Position numbers and translations under genes: made by a program. A stretch of DNA of 64,000 nt from CAVRXQ01 sp963838845 (GTDB lineage: Bacteria; Actinomycetota; Acidimicrobiia; Acidimicrobiales; Bog-793), in the NCBI GenBank assembly GCA_963838845.1, contig CAWISR010000002.1, forward strand, positions 1 to 64,000, given 5' to 3'. The notes under the pieces were generated by a model. It was not told where the DNA came from. It did not search any database and was given only the letters and a program-made list of their open reading frames with translations. This document shows, in pieces, positions 1-8,906 of this stretch; positions within the stretch are counted from its first letter, which is position 1; each line of letters starts with the position of its first letter.

Positions 1-1070
1 GATCGGATCGCTCTTGCGGCACGCACTTAGATCTTGATCGAGAGTGCTTTCGGTGGACTGACTGTAACGGTGCCTGAGCGCAGCGAGAGCCAGCCAACCG
101 ATCATTCCTTTGGTGTCGCGCTCCTTCCCGCGCTGTTGTCCCAAGTATTGCGATCACGGGAACGAGCAGCGCACCCGACCAGAGAATGTCCATGTTGACG
201 AGGCCAAGCTCGGACCTCACGAGGCTCTGCGCCTCGTTGGTGGCTTTCTCGGTGGCCTTCCAGGCATCGACAACTTCTGAGCGACTGAGTTCGTAAAGAG
301 GAGTTCTCGTCCGCCCATCTGGCCTCGCCAGAAATTCACACACTCGGAAAAGGTGCATGACGTTAAGACGAGAGAAGCCACTCGCGTCGACTTGGCGCAT
401 ATAGGGAACCACGGCATCGGCGATAAGGCCAGCATGATTCTCGGCCACTCGTGCACTTTCGATGTCCTGTTGCCGCAGCCGAGTTCCGAGTGAGTTGATG
501 CGGGTGAACGACTCGACGGCGTCCTTAAAACTATGGTCCACCATTCGCACGACCGGCACTTCGTAGTCGAGTATCGCTCGAACCCGTTCGTACTTCGCCT
601 CGACGTCATGACCCTTCTTGCTGTCGGGGAGTTCTCTCCTCAGGGCTCGATACTTGGAGTTGTCGAGAAGATCGGCGACGCGGACCCATTTGGCGTCATT
701 GCGGATGGCAGCGTTCATAAGGCTGAAGGTATCGGTCTCCGGGTTGAAGAGAACTTCGATCTCGTCGTCCCCGTCCACGACGCGGGATAGCGTCATGACC
801 CGCTGCTGGCCGTCAATGAGCCAATTGATGTTCCCACCGGCGGCAGGGCGCGGACCGGAACCTCGAGTCCTCGCGTTCTCGGAGCTCTGCCACCACAACA
901 AGGTCGAGACGGGGGAAGCGGCGATAGAGCGAGTCGATAAGTTTCGGGGCCTTGCTCTTCCGCCAGACGTAGTCTCGTTGGAACTCCGGAATCACCAATC
1001 GCCCGGCTCGGTAATCAGCGACGAGTTGACTGATCTTGACGCTTTCGTTCTTGAGGGCCGGTGCCACCAT
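1..1070 (-). pseudogene. DUF262 / GmrSD-like restriction protein, frameshifted, 3' end outside window
   Basis: The frame starting at the ATG at 1070 has the typical DUF262 N-terminus (ISQLVADYRAGRLVIPEFQR, then DYVWRKSK and LIDSLYRRFP). DUF262 is the ParB-like nuclease/NTPase domain of GmrSD-type restriction systems. The frame breaks at a run of five G at 911-915; one base fewer restores the DUF262 signature WLIDGQQRVMTL and a long reading frame. A second shift near 128-137 again restores family-like sequence (GMIGWLALAALRHRY). No in-frame stop is seen once both shifts are corrected, and the gene runs off the left edge. The product would cleave foreign or modified DNA, a common mobile-element cargo. 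It is either a decaying defence gene or an intact gene with two sequencing indels; the family call is firm, the functional state is not. Confidence 0.75.
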
Positions 1071-1213
1071 GGGTCGGCAGCCTACGACGATAGCGTTGCC
1101 TGGGTCAGGGAAAACGTCATGACGTTGGCTTGTCGAACCCGTCGTGGCAGCATCACGCGCCTATGCTGCCGCCTTGTCGAGCTGCTCGGTGGTTCTGCCT
1201 GATCAGCCCAACG

Positions 1214-1839
1214 ATGCCTAATCTCCGCTCAATGAGGAGATGGTCGCTCCCCCTTGGAGCCATGGCGTTGATCGCGGCATCTCTCGTACTGAACCAACCG
1301 CCAGCTGCGGCGTCGGCCTCTTTGTCTTCGCGGTTGCTGACCGTCCAGCAGTTGCCGCTGGGTTGGACCGTGAACAACACGCCGCCCAAGGACGAGCGCT
1401 ACCAAGGATTCGGTATCGGATTCCTGTCCGGCTTCATCAAGACCGGAGTGGGCGGGGCGACCGCGTCGGTCGGAGCGGTGTTCGACGATGGTGGCAATCC
1501 TCCGGAGCTGACCGAGCGGATCGAGGCAAACAGCAATAGTGCGAAGCTGCTGTCACTCTTGGCCAAGGAGTTCACTTCGCATCCGACGATTGGGGAGCGG
1601 CAACAGCCAAGTGACTTTCAGCGTAATGAGCTTTCCCGCGCTTCGGTCAGGGGAGCGCTGCGTTCCGCATGAAGATCGAGACTCCCGCTGTTGGGGGAGG
1701 GGCAGCGACGATCGGCGGCTACCTCTTCGTCGAGCGGCAGGGCGACTTTCTGTCCGCGGTGACCGAGACTGGACAGGCGTCGCCGCCGAATGTCAATCAG
1801 TTCCTCACTTTCGTGCGGGAGGCGAGCAAGAAGCTCTAG
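1214..1839 (+). pseudogene. secreted protein of unknown function, two apparent frameshifts
   Basis: Translation from the ATG at 1214 gives a signal peptide with a hydrophobic stretch (LPLGAMALIAASLVL) ending in an alanine-rich cleavage region, then LLTVQQLPLGWTV, a motif I associate with unannotated actinobacterial exported proteins. The frame shifts at a G4 run (1592-1595) and again at a T3 run (1632-1634). Joining the three frames gives one smooth protein of about 207 residues ending in FLTFVREASKKL at the TAG at 1837. Both shifts are extra bases in homopolymers, so a sequence error is as likely as decay. The gene converges on the secreted-protein gene at 1879. No function can be assigned; the mature part has no recognisable catalytic motif. 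Confidence 0.55.
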
Positions 1840-1878
1840 GTCGGTGCGCTCCGGGACGGGTCGGGCGCGAACCGGCAC

Positions 1879-3135
1879 CTAGCCGGCGACGCTCACGGTC
1901 CAGTTGCACGGAGTGTCGATGCTCATCGAGAACGTCCCGGTGTCGGTGAACGTGCTGGTCCCCGAGGCCGTGTTGGTCACTTCCTCGGTGATGGTGTCGC
2001 TGAACGAGTTCGTGTAGGCATCGAAGTAGCCGATTCCGTCGAACTGGCTCGTACAGTCGGCCGACCACGCGACCGTCCACTGCGTGTCAGTCGCCGGGAT
2101 CACGAACGTGGCGGTCGTCGACGAACCCGAGCCGCTTGCACTGAGCAACGTCTGCGGAGCGCGCTGGAGGATCGAAGTTCCCGCTGCCTTCAGCCCTGTC
2201 GCTCCGGCGACGACGACCTCGAAATAGATGGTGCGTGTCGTGCTGTCCGCGGGGACTTCGCCCTGTCGCGTCACGGCACCGTTGCCACAGCGCGTCTTGC
2301 CGTCGAGTCCCGCGATCGGCGGATTGGACAGGAACGTGCATGACTCGCCGTGGTGAACATTCGCGGTGAGCGTGAGCGGGCCTCCGTTCTCGTCAACACC
2401 GGGGACCGATGCCGACAGGGTTCCGCTCACGTTCGAAGTCGTGCTGGACGGAACGGTCGGCTCGACGAGGTCGGTAACTTCGATCGACCACGAGCACGAC
2501 GTGAGGACTTGGAAGTAGAAGACCCCACTGTCGAGGTACCCGTCGACTCCCGAACCGCTCCCGTTGAGGTCGAGCGGCCCGACGTCGTTGAAATCGGGCA
2601 GGTTCCCGCTGTAGACGTCATAGTTGAACCCGCCGCCGAGGGTGCAGTTGCCGTAGGACCAGGCAACCGTCCAGACGGCATTGCCGGGGATGCCGAACCC
2701 GGATGTGGTCGCTGGACCGCTGCCGGACTGCCGAAAGACGACCTGATATTTCGCCGACGGAGCAGGCTTCGAAAGCTGGTGGACGGTGAGCTCCGTCGCT
2801 GACATCCCGTTCGCTCCCGAGACCACGAGCTCGAATTGGACGGGGCGCCCTTTCACGTAGGGCGGCACCTTGCCTTTGCGCGTGACCTTCCCGTGTGAGC
2901 ACGCGACGGTCCCGTCTACGCCCGAGATGGGAGGGACTGAGAAGAACCGACACGACTGGCCGCTCCGCACGACCGCCGTGAGCGACAGCGAGCCGCCCGT
3001 CCAGCCGATTCGCTCGGTCGAGGCGCGCAGGGTCGCAGTCGGAGCGTCGGTTCGACGGACCGACGCAGAAGCCGGTGCCGAGCCCGCGAGGGCCGCCGCC
3101 AAAAGCAGCGACACGGCCAAGAGTCCTCGCTTCAA
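1879..3135 (-). CDS. secreted protein with an internal tandem duplication
   Basis: A 418-residue protein with a classical Sec signal peptide (MKRGLLAVSLLLAAALAG, cleavage after SAPASA). The mature part is two copies of a module of about 190 residues. Each copy starts with an Ig-like stretch (first copy SLSLTAVVRSGQSCRFF, second copy PLTLTANVHHGESCTFL), followed by a conserved Cys-containing segment (IAGLDGKTRCGNGAVTR in copy two) and an ATG/ANG loop. Each ends with a WTVAWS ... CxW beta-rich segment. Conserved cysteines suggest disulphides outside the cell. Function unknown; an adhesin-like or cell-surface role is only a guess. It lies downstream of the recombinase on the same strand, about 117 bp away, so it may be element cargo. 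Confidence 0.8.
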   Translation of the reverse strand: MKRGLLAVSLLLAAALAGSAPASASVRRTDAPTATLRASTERIGWTGGSLSLTAVVRSGQSCRFFSVPPISGVDGTVACSHGKVTRKGKVPPYVKGRPVQFELVVSGANGMSATELTVHQLSKPAPSAKYQVVFRQSGSGPATTSGFGIPGNAVWTVAWSYGNCTLGGGFNYDVYSGNLPDFNDVGPLDLNGSGSGVDGYLDSGVFYFQVLTSCSWSIEVTDLVEPTVPSSTTSNVSGTLSASVPGVDENGGPLTLTANVHHGESCTFLSNPPIAGLDGKTRCGNGAVTRQGEVPADSTTRTIYFEVVVAGATGLKAAGTSILQRAPQTLLSASGSGSSTTATFVIPATDTQWTVAWSADCTSQFDGIGYFDAYTNSFSDTITEEVTNTASGTSTFTDTGTFSMSIDTPCNWTVSVAG

Positions 3136-3252
3136 AGGACCTCCCCACGTGGGCGAATGTCGAGCTGCGCTATTGAGCGTACGTGAGGGCGAGCAGCTGG
3201 CGAGGAAGCCGGTTCGGCGGAACGGGAGTGGGCGCCTTCCGAGGGCCGCGAG

Positions 3253-4296
3253 TTAGAGCCCGAGGCTCCTCGCGGCATTCTCGGTGAGCACGTCCCCGGC
3301 ACGGATGTAGCCACGCAGCGTCGCCAAGTCCTTGTGCCGCGTCTGACGCTGGATGATCCACTCCGGCACGCCCGCCTTGGCGGCCGACGTCACGAACCCG
3401 GCCCGCAGCGAGTGGGCCGAGTACGTCGGCGCCGACGGATCGCGATCTCCGTCTTTGAGGTAGCCGGTCGCCCTGGCGTACTTCTTCACGACCGCGTCGA
3501 CAGACGCGGGGGAGAGGCGACCGCCCACGTTGCCGTGGCGATCGATCCGGCGGAACAGCGGGCCGGTCGAGATCCTCGCCTCCTGCATCCACGCCTCGAG
3601 GGACCGGACCGGGCACGTCAGGCGGTGCTCGCCGTAGGGCAATCCCACCTCTGCCCCAGCGCCCTCCTGGTCGGTCTTCGAGCGCCGGACGGTGAGCACG
3701 ATGCCCTCGGGGCGAACCGAGACGTCCTCGCCGTCCAGGGCGACGAGCTCGGAGCGCCGGAACGCCCCGACGAAGCCCCCGAGGAGCAAGGCGCAGTCCC
3801 GGGTGCCCGAGAGGCCGGGTGGGACCGCAGCGAGCATCTCGCGGAGCATTGGCGTCTCGATCGGGAGCGCCTTGCGCTCCTTCGTCCCGATCTCACGCTT
3901 GAGGCCCGCCCATGTCGACGAGACGATCGGGCTCTTCGTCGGATCGGGGAGTTCCTTCAGTTTGTGCGCGTATGCGATCGCCGAGAGGCGACGTTCGATC
4001 GTGTTCGCCTTTGCCCCTGCATCTCCGGCGATGTCCTCTATGTAGAGAGCGACCGTCAGCGGATCGGCTGGGAGCGACCCGAGCTCGTGTTTGGTGGTCC
4101 ACTCGGTGAAGTCACGCCAGTCGCTCCGATAGGCACGCACCGTCGACTCGGCCCGAGCGTTTTGCGAGTGCCCGAGGGCCCGATGGGTCAGCCTCTGGAG
4201 GTCGCCACGGTCCGAGACGACCTTGCCGGCGAAGTCGTTTGGAGTGAACTCGGCGAGGTCCCGAGACGGGCCGTTCTCCATCGCGAGAATCCACAC
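3253..4296 (-). CDS. tyrosine recombinase / phage-type integrase
   Basis: A 347-residue site-specific recombinase. An N-terminal SAM-like core-binding domain (about residues 50-130, STVRAYRSDWRDF) precedes the catalytic domain. The active-site set is complete: Arg181 in GAFRRSEL, Lys207 in RRSKTDQ, His295-x-x-Arg298 in SAHSLRAG, His321 in TRHKDL and the nucleophile Tyr330 in LRGYIRAG. It would cut and join DNA at att sites through a 3'-phosphotyrosine. Together with the tRNA-Glu fragment at 8849-8906 it points to an integrated element. The GTG at 4296 or the ATG at 4281 are both possible starts, with no clear Shine-Dalgarno sequence for either. The recombinase lies about 4.6 kb inside the putative right end rather than directly beside it. 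Confidence 0.92.
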   Translation of the reverse strand: MWILAMENGPSRDLAEFTPNDFAGKVVSDRGDLQRLTHRALGHSQNARAESTVRAYRSDWRDFTEWTTKHELGSLPADPLTVALYIEDIAGDAGAKANTIERRLSAIAYAHKLKELPDPTKSPIVSSTWAGLKREIGTKERKALPIETPMLREMLAAVPPGLSGTRDCALLLGGFVGAFRRSELVALDGEDVSVRPEGIVLTVRRSKTDQEGAGAEVGLPYGEHRLTCPVRSLEAWMQEARISTGPLFRRIDRHGNVGGRLSPASVDAVVKKYARATGYLKDGDRDPSAPTYSAHSLRAGFVTSAAKAGVPEWIIQRQTRHKDLATLRGYIRAGDVLTENAARSLGL

Positions 4297-4656
4297 TATC
4301 GCGAGTCAGGCGGTCCGAAGGGGCTGGCCGGGTCACACAAGGGGCGTAAGGGAGATTCTCGACAAAATAGGGAACCCTCTGCTCTCGTGGGTCGAAGAAC
4401 CCGAAGCTCTCGAATGGCATCAAAGCGAGAATCTCCGCACCCAGAGGATCGCAGCGCGAACTTCAGTGAGTGAGAGTCCTTAGTTTCCTAGGTGGATCGA
4501 CTCCCCCAACTGTTCCACACGGCTAGTCGCCAGTCGGAGACCGTCACCGGCGGTGGCCGTCGAGCCCGAGGCAGGGGTGCTCCTCGCCGGGCGGCGCGAT
4601 CAGAGCGAAAATAGAGCAGAATTCTCTTGGCAACCCGACCTCTTGGAGGTGACTCC

Positions 4657-6148
4657 GTGGACCGACGCCGCCCCGCACTGGTCTCCTCGATCGCTGGCCC
4701 GTTGGCGATCCTGACGTTGCTGCTTGCAGCCACGTTGACGTCGTCCGACACGCCAGCGAGTGCGGCAGCGCTGCGTCCAGCCGCCGGTCTGGTGCCGCAC
4801 GACGCGCCCCGCGCCGCAGTGTGTGCTCAATACGGTCGATAACAACCCCGGCTCGGATATCGCCGCTCTAGAGGGCACCGACCCTGAGTACATCGCGCCA
4901 GCCGGCACAACGAGTGTCTCGGGCAGCGCGACGGTTCAGGGCTACCCGAACTGGTACACGATCATGTCCAACAGCACTGGGGCGAGCGTTTCAAACCCGA
5001 CGATCACGTTCAACAGCGGGCTCAACCCGTCAGTGTTCGACGGCGAGCTTCCGACGTCGAGCTTCCCCAGCTCATGCAACCTTTCGAGTCTTCCGACGAA
5101 TGAGTCGATGGACTTCAACTCGTCAATCGCGGCGCCCGGCATCGAGCAGAGCTTCACGACTGGGTTCGATTCCACGCTCAGCGTCACGCCGAGCGTGGTT
5201 CCGGTTGGCGGTGGACAGGTGACTGTCACCGTCACTGTCACCCTCAGCCAAAACGGAGGCATCCTCGTCAACATCCCTGGCATCAACCAAAATGGCGTGA
5301 CCCTCGTATCGCTGGAGAACCCGGCTACCCCCAATGGCGAGACGGTCAGCACGTGCACCAACGTGCCGTGTGCCTCGTCGCCGACGACCTGGGACGTTCC
5401 GACCGCACAGGCTGGCTGGCGGTACGTGTTCACGGCGGTCGTGCAGGTCGCCAACTCACCGTCCGGGGAGACCGCCCAGCCGTGGCTATGGTCACCGGCC
5501 ACCTTCATCACAGACGGATCGCTCATCTCCTCCACGAAGGAGACGGGTCAGTCCGTGACCATCCCGGTACCCAGCCTCGATGGTTCGAGTCCCGGCTCCG
5601 GTTCGGTGGTCTTCTCCGTAGGCAACGGCAGCCAGGCGTGGTCGGTCGGCACGCAGCCGGCGCCCATCGTCACCTACCCCGCGTCGCCGTACCCGCCACC
5701 TTGTCCAAATGGCACGTCGACCACAACGCTCGGCAAGCCCACCTCTGCTACGACATCTTTGGACAACGCAACGAACGTGACCGATCCCTCTGGCGGCGTG
5801 AAGACGAAGCTGACCGTCCCGGCGAATGGTCTTCCGGGCAATGACACCACTGAGGTAACCACCGTCAACCTCTACCCGATCAAGAATGCGAAAGCGCTGA
5901 TAAAGGCGCTGCCGCGCGGACACAAGTACGTGACCGCGTCCGCAGCTTCCTGGATCACTTCTGGCGGATCAGTGCCAGCCGCTTCGAAGTCCGCGACGAT
6001 GTCGATTACCGATGCACACATCGTCGCTGGCGATGACATCTACCAAGTCACGGGCAAGGGACTGCGCAAGATCGGCGTCGTAAAGACCAAGGGAGCGGTC
6101 AAGATCCAATTCAAAAAGGACCCGACGTTCGTCGTTGCCACCCGATGA
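4657..6148 (+). pseudogene. large secreted beta-rich protein, apparent frameshift just after the signal peptide
   Basis: A GTG at 4657 preceded by a good ribosome site (TTGGAGGTGACTCC) opens a signal peptide (GPLAILTLLLAATLTSSD, then TPASAAA). That frame stops after about 60 codons, but one base fewer in the C4 run at 4807-4810 joins it to a 430-codon open frame ending at 6148. The mature part is rich in Ser, Thr, Gly and Asn and reads as an extracellular beta-sandwich protein, with a VTVTVTVTLSQNGG strand and a C-terminal repeat-like region (SMTITDAHIVAGDD-like). No lipobox or sortase motif is seen. Most likely an exported surface protein carried by the mobile element. An assembly error at the homopolymer would make the gene intact. 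Function unknown. Confidence 0.65.
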
Positions 6149-6822
6149 GGTGGCTACCGGGACCATTTTGAGTTCCGTTGCTCGCCATGGCGCACGAGCG
6201 ATGGATCGGGCGCTCCGGCAAAGCCCCATAATGTGCGCCAGACACGCGCATCCGAGGTGTCCGCAAATGCCGGTTATGCCACTCTCAGACGTCACGAGCC
6301 TTCCAGGGACTTAGCCGCCAGTCGCAGATGGTTGAGGTCGGCCCGCCGACGTTCGCTCAACGTCGACCACTTGAAGCAGCGCCAAGCATCCGGCTCCACC
6401 CGGTCAAATCAGCACGGCTAAGCAACCGCCCGTAGGAAACGGCCGGCGGGCCGCTCGCGAACGTCGTCGCACTCCTCACGGCCATGTCGAGCGAGCCGGA
6501 CGGGACGATCCGGCGACTCGTCGCAGCGTGGTCGCCTCAGGACGTCTTGGCTGCTCGGTCGCCTGGCTCGATGACTGCCTCGAGCAGCAGCGTGAACTCA
6601 CAGGGATGCCGCGCGGCGAGTTCATCCAGAGGCTGACCCTCCACGTTGCACGCATGGACCTCGCCGACGGCCCGGACTAAGGGGCGTGAGGCGCTCAGGG
6701 GCGCTCTGTAAGGAACCGGCCCGTTGGGCCCTTCGCTGGAGAGCCCGGGGGGCAGAGACGCGCTCAGGGCCGGTCCTACGGAGTCCCAGGGATGCCACAC
6801 CCTCTCAGTTGGGGAATAGGTG
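6149..6822. other. non-coding stretch with an imperfect inverted repeat and a weak open frame
   Basis: About 670 bases without a supported gene. A plus-strand frame ending at the TAA near 6680 codes for a plausible helical C-terminus (AWLDDCLEQQRELTGM, then FIQRLTLHVARMDL) but has no convincing start, so it may be the tail of a broken gene. Between about 6690 and 6780 the sequence AGGAACCGGCCC is answered by GGGCCGGTCCT, an imperfect inverted repeat, inside a GC-rich block that also repeats GGCGCTCAGGG. Confidence 0.4.
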
Positions 6823-6889
6823 CACCGTATGGGTAGTGAATAACGTAAACCCAAGAGGTTGAGACTTATCTACACCCTATGGGTAGTGA
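6823..6889. repeat. pair of 17-bp direct repeats spaced exactly 50 bp
   Basis: CACCGTATGGGTAGTGA at 6823-6839 and CACCCTATGGGTAGTGA at 6873-6889 differ at one position and start 50 bp apart, close to five helical turns, so both would lie on the same face of DNA. The stretch between them is AT-richer than its surroundings. Repeats like this are typical of protein-binding sites such as operators, iterons or partition sites. Only two copies are visible and the bound protein is unknown. Confidence 0.55.
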
Positions 6890-6907
6890 CCTATCAGTGA
6901 GAGCTGA

Positions 6908-7411
6908 TTATCGCTCGGCCGATCGCACCGCCTCTTCTGGGTGTGTCGCGCGCCATGCGATGCGGAAGGTGTGCCGGGCTCGGGTTCGGATCTCGGTGTC
7001 CTCGTGGTCACACAGCAAGCGCAAGCCCCGCAGTGGCATCGACGCTTGGCCCGCCAGCACCATCGCGAGCTCACGGTCGGCGCCCTCGATCAAACGGTAG
7101 AGATCGTTCGGATCGGCGTGGGGCGATGCGGACGCCACGAACACCACGCCAGCGTCTTGATCCCGCAAGAGCTCGTGGCGGATGCGAGGGTCGAGGTCAG
7201 TCCTGAGTGCGAGTTGCATCCGGGCCATCACCGAAGGACTGTTGAGGATGAGCGCCTGATACGTCGGATCGAGATTCGGCACGCGGGCGAGTGCGACGGC
7301 CGCACCCGGGAGGTCCGAACGTGCGGCTTCCTCCTGGCACTCCGAGCACCAGTGCTTGTCGGCCTCGACGTTATCGCCGCAGTCGCGTGGTGATGCGCAC
7401 TTAACAGGCAT
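6908..7411 (-). CDS. Cys-rich N-terminus plus LRV/HEAT-like repeat protein, overlaps sigma factor gene
   Basis: A 167-residue protein. The first 25 residues hold a Cys cluster (CASPRDCG, then HWCSEC) that could bind zinc or an iron-sulphur cluster. The rest is alpha-helical repeats of leucine-rich-repeat-variant or HEAT type (DPRIRHELLRDQDAGVVFVA). LRV proteins classically combine such repeats with an N-terminal metal cluster. The start at 7411 overlaps the end of the sigma-factor gene by 11 bases, so the two are translationally coupled, which suggests a functional partner such as an anti-sigma or sensor protein. That role is inferred from position only. Confidence 0.6.
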   Translation of the reverse strand: MPVKCASPRDCGDNVEADKHWCSECQEEAARSDLPGAAVALARVPNLDPTYQALILNSPSVMARMQLALRTDLDPRIRHELLRDQDAGVVFVASASPHADPNDLYRLIEGADRELAMVLAGQASMPLRGLRLLCDHEDTEIRTRARHTFRIAWRATHPEEAVRSAER

Positions 7412-7991
7412 CCGCGACCTCGTCGCGCAGCTTTTCCAGAGCCGAGTCGACGCGTTGCTTCGCTGCCCAGGAGCTCATGCCCATCTGCTCCCCCACCTCG
7501 AGGTAGGAGCGCTGATCGCCGCCGTCGAAGCCGAAGCGCAGTTCGACGGCCCGGCGCTCCTGCTCGCCGAGCTTGTCGAGCGCTCCCTTGATGATGAGGC
7601 TGACCTCGAAGTCGAGCAAGTGGTCCTCGTCATCGGACACGCCGGCATCGGCCGTCCCGTCGGCGAGGATCCCCATGAAGGCCATCCCCGAATGGTGGAG
7701 GGTCTCCACCTCGGCGACCTTCTTGCCGAGCTCCGCCGCGATGTTCTCGTCCGTCGCCGGCCGGCCGAGCCGCTCAGTGAGGATGTCCTCGGCAGCGTAA
7801 GTGAGCATCCGGTCCCGGCGGCCCTTTTCCGAGGCAAAGACCGGGCTCGACGCCGCATGGCGATCGCCTTCGGTCATGGCCTTGCGGATCCACCACCACG
7901 CGTACGTCGAGAACTTGAAGCCCTTGGCTGGGTCGAAGAGCTCGACGGCGCGGCAGAGCCCGATGACGCCGTTCTGGACGACGTCCGGCAT
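7401..7991 (-). CDS. sigma-70 family RNA polymerase sigma factor, N-terminally truncated
   Basis: A 196-residue sigma factor starting inside region 2. It opens with PDVVQNGVIGLCRAVELFD and continues with the region 2.3/2.4 core GFKFSTYAWWWIRKAM, which melts and reads the -10 element. Region 3 is recognisable (RLGRPATDENIAAEL), and so is a region 4 helix-turn-helix (SYLEVGEQMG, then AAKQRVDSALEKL). The usual region 2.1 (NLRLV type) is absent: a stop codon lies just upstream in the same frame and the other upstream frames do not restore it. No ribosome site precedes the ATG. It may be a truncated, inactive copy or an element-specific factor. It is followed with overlap by the LRV-repeat gene. 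Confidence 0.8.
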   Translation of the reverse strand: MPDVVQNGVIGLCRAVELFDPAKGFKFSTYAWWWIRKAMTEGDRHAASSPVFASEKGRRDRMLTYAAEDILTERLGRPATDENIAAELGKKVAEVETLHHSGMAFMGILADGTADAGVSDDEDHLLDFEVSLIIKGALDKLGEQERRAVELRFGFDGGDQRSYLEVGEQMGMSSWAAKQRVDSALEKLRDEVADAC

Positions 7992-8115
7992 TTCTGAGGG
8001 CCCGCCGGGTCATGAAGGAGGAGAGGGGTGCCGTTAGGACACCGAGCCGCTCGAGAACGAGGCGGACACGCTCCGCGACGAGGGTGATGTCCTCGGTTGA
8101 AGAGCAGGGGATGCC

Positions 8116-8319
8116 ATGAGCACAACGATCAGAGTCAGCGAGCGCACCAGGGACCGATTCGCCAAGCTTGCGGACGCGACGGGTCGGCCCATGACCCAAC
8201 TCCTCGATGAGGCTGCTGACGCGCTCTAGCGCCGCGTCTTTTTCGAGCAGTCCTCAGCTCGGTATGGCGAACTTCGCGCCGACCCGGTCGCGTGGGCTGA
8301 GATCGAGCGCGAGCGATGA
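8116..8319 (+). pseudogene. ribbon-helix-helix antitoxin with an internal amber stop
   Basis: The ATG at 8116 opens STTIRVSERTRDRFAKLADA followed by TGRPMTQLLDEAADAL, a typical actinobacterial ribbon-helix-helix antitoxin N-terminus. A TAG at 8227-8229 stops it after 37 codons, but the frame continues with the family's usual second half (RRVFFEQSSARYGELRAD, PVAWAEIERER) to the TGA at 8317. In relatives the codon at the TAG is normally Glu (GAG), so a single G-to-T change explains the stop. No intact toxin follows. A remnant of a type II toxin-antitoxin module, or a short antitoxin still able to bind DNA. Confidence 0.6.
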
Positions 8320-8584
8320 GCAGCGGGGCGACGACCCAGTAGCCGGCAACCTTCAGGGCAAGTACCGGGGGCTCGGCCCGAACAGCGGCGGAGCCCGGCG
8401 CCGAGCCCGACAAGACGATGAGCTGATTGAGCGACGCCGCCTCGGTCGCCTCGACCCGGAAGCGTCCGCTGCGTTCGCGGCCGCTCTCGAAGCCCGGCCA
8501 GGTTCAACGAACGCCTCGCCGAGGCGCTGAGGCGCCTACGAAAGTTCTCCTGGCTTGACTGAGCGGCAAGGGATAATCGCCCCC

Positions 8585-8689
8585 ATGGACGACGACCTCG
8601 CATCGTTACTTCGGGAGATGCTCGAAGAGACTGGCGGCCCCCTCCATGCAGCGGAGCGGCGAGCGGCTGATCGCGCTCTCGGGCGATGA
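8585..8689 (+). CDS. short VapB-like antitoxin C-terminal fragment
   Basis: A 34-codon frame, MDDDLASLLREMLEETGG then PLHAAERRAADRALGR, matching the acidic C-terminal half typical of actinobacterial VapB-type antitoxins. The DNA-binding N-terminal half is missing, so this is probably a remnant. Its TGA overlaps the ATG of the next short frame (ATGA), which is the usual antitoxin-toxin coupling. Too short to be certain it is expressed. Confidence 0.45.
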   Translation: MDDDLASLLREMLEETGGPLHAAERRAADRALGR

Positions 8690-8790
8690 GCGGAGCGACG
8701 GGTATCACTCTCGGTATCACTGACGCCATCAACCGCTTGCGGCCCGACGCTGCGCGAATCGGCCGTCACCTGCCAGATCGAGACCTGTGA
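8686..8790 (+). pseudogene. VapC-like (PIN) toxin 5' remnant
   Basis: The frame overlapping the antitoxin stop starts MSGATGITL, resembling the first residues of VapC-type PIN toxins that follow such antitoxins (usually continuing DTGALIAL). Here similarity ends after nine residues and the frame closes at 8790, about 60 bp before the tRNA fragment. The first catalytic Asp expected next is absent. I read this as a toxin gene truncated near the element boundary. Confidence 0.35.
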
Positions 8791-8848
8791 GCAGGGACGT
8801 AGCAAATTGATCCTGTCGGCAAAGAACCTGCTCAGAGGGTGATTCTCC

Positions 8849-8906
8849 TCGAGGACACCACCCTCTCAAGGTGGAGACACGGGTTCGAACCCCGTTGGGG
8901 CTGCCA
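8849..8906 (+). other. 3' fragment of tRNA-Glu(CTC): likely attachment site of an integrated element
   Basis: From about 8849 the sequence folds as the 3' part of a tRNA. It has the distal D-arm strand (GAGGAC), an anticodon stem CCACC (8858-8862) and GGTGG (8870-8874), loop CTCTCAA with anticodon CTC at 8865-8867, a 4-nt variable loop, T stem ACGGG/CCCGT around loop TTCGAAC, acceptor strand TGGGGCT, then G and an encoded CCA ending at 8906. The matching 5' acceptor strand (AGCCCCA) and proximal D-arm are not found upstream. Tyrosine recombinases often integrate into the 3' half of tRNA genes and leave exactly such a duplicate. The orientation implies that the element lies to the left and the intact tRNA beyond the window's left edge. 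Confidence 0.75.

Noticed and set aside
8820..8906. Possible complete tRNA gene
   Set aside because: No upstream strand pairs with the acceptor end TGGGGCT and the proximal D-arm is not formed; only the 3' part is tRNA-like.
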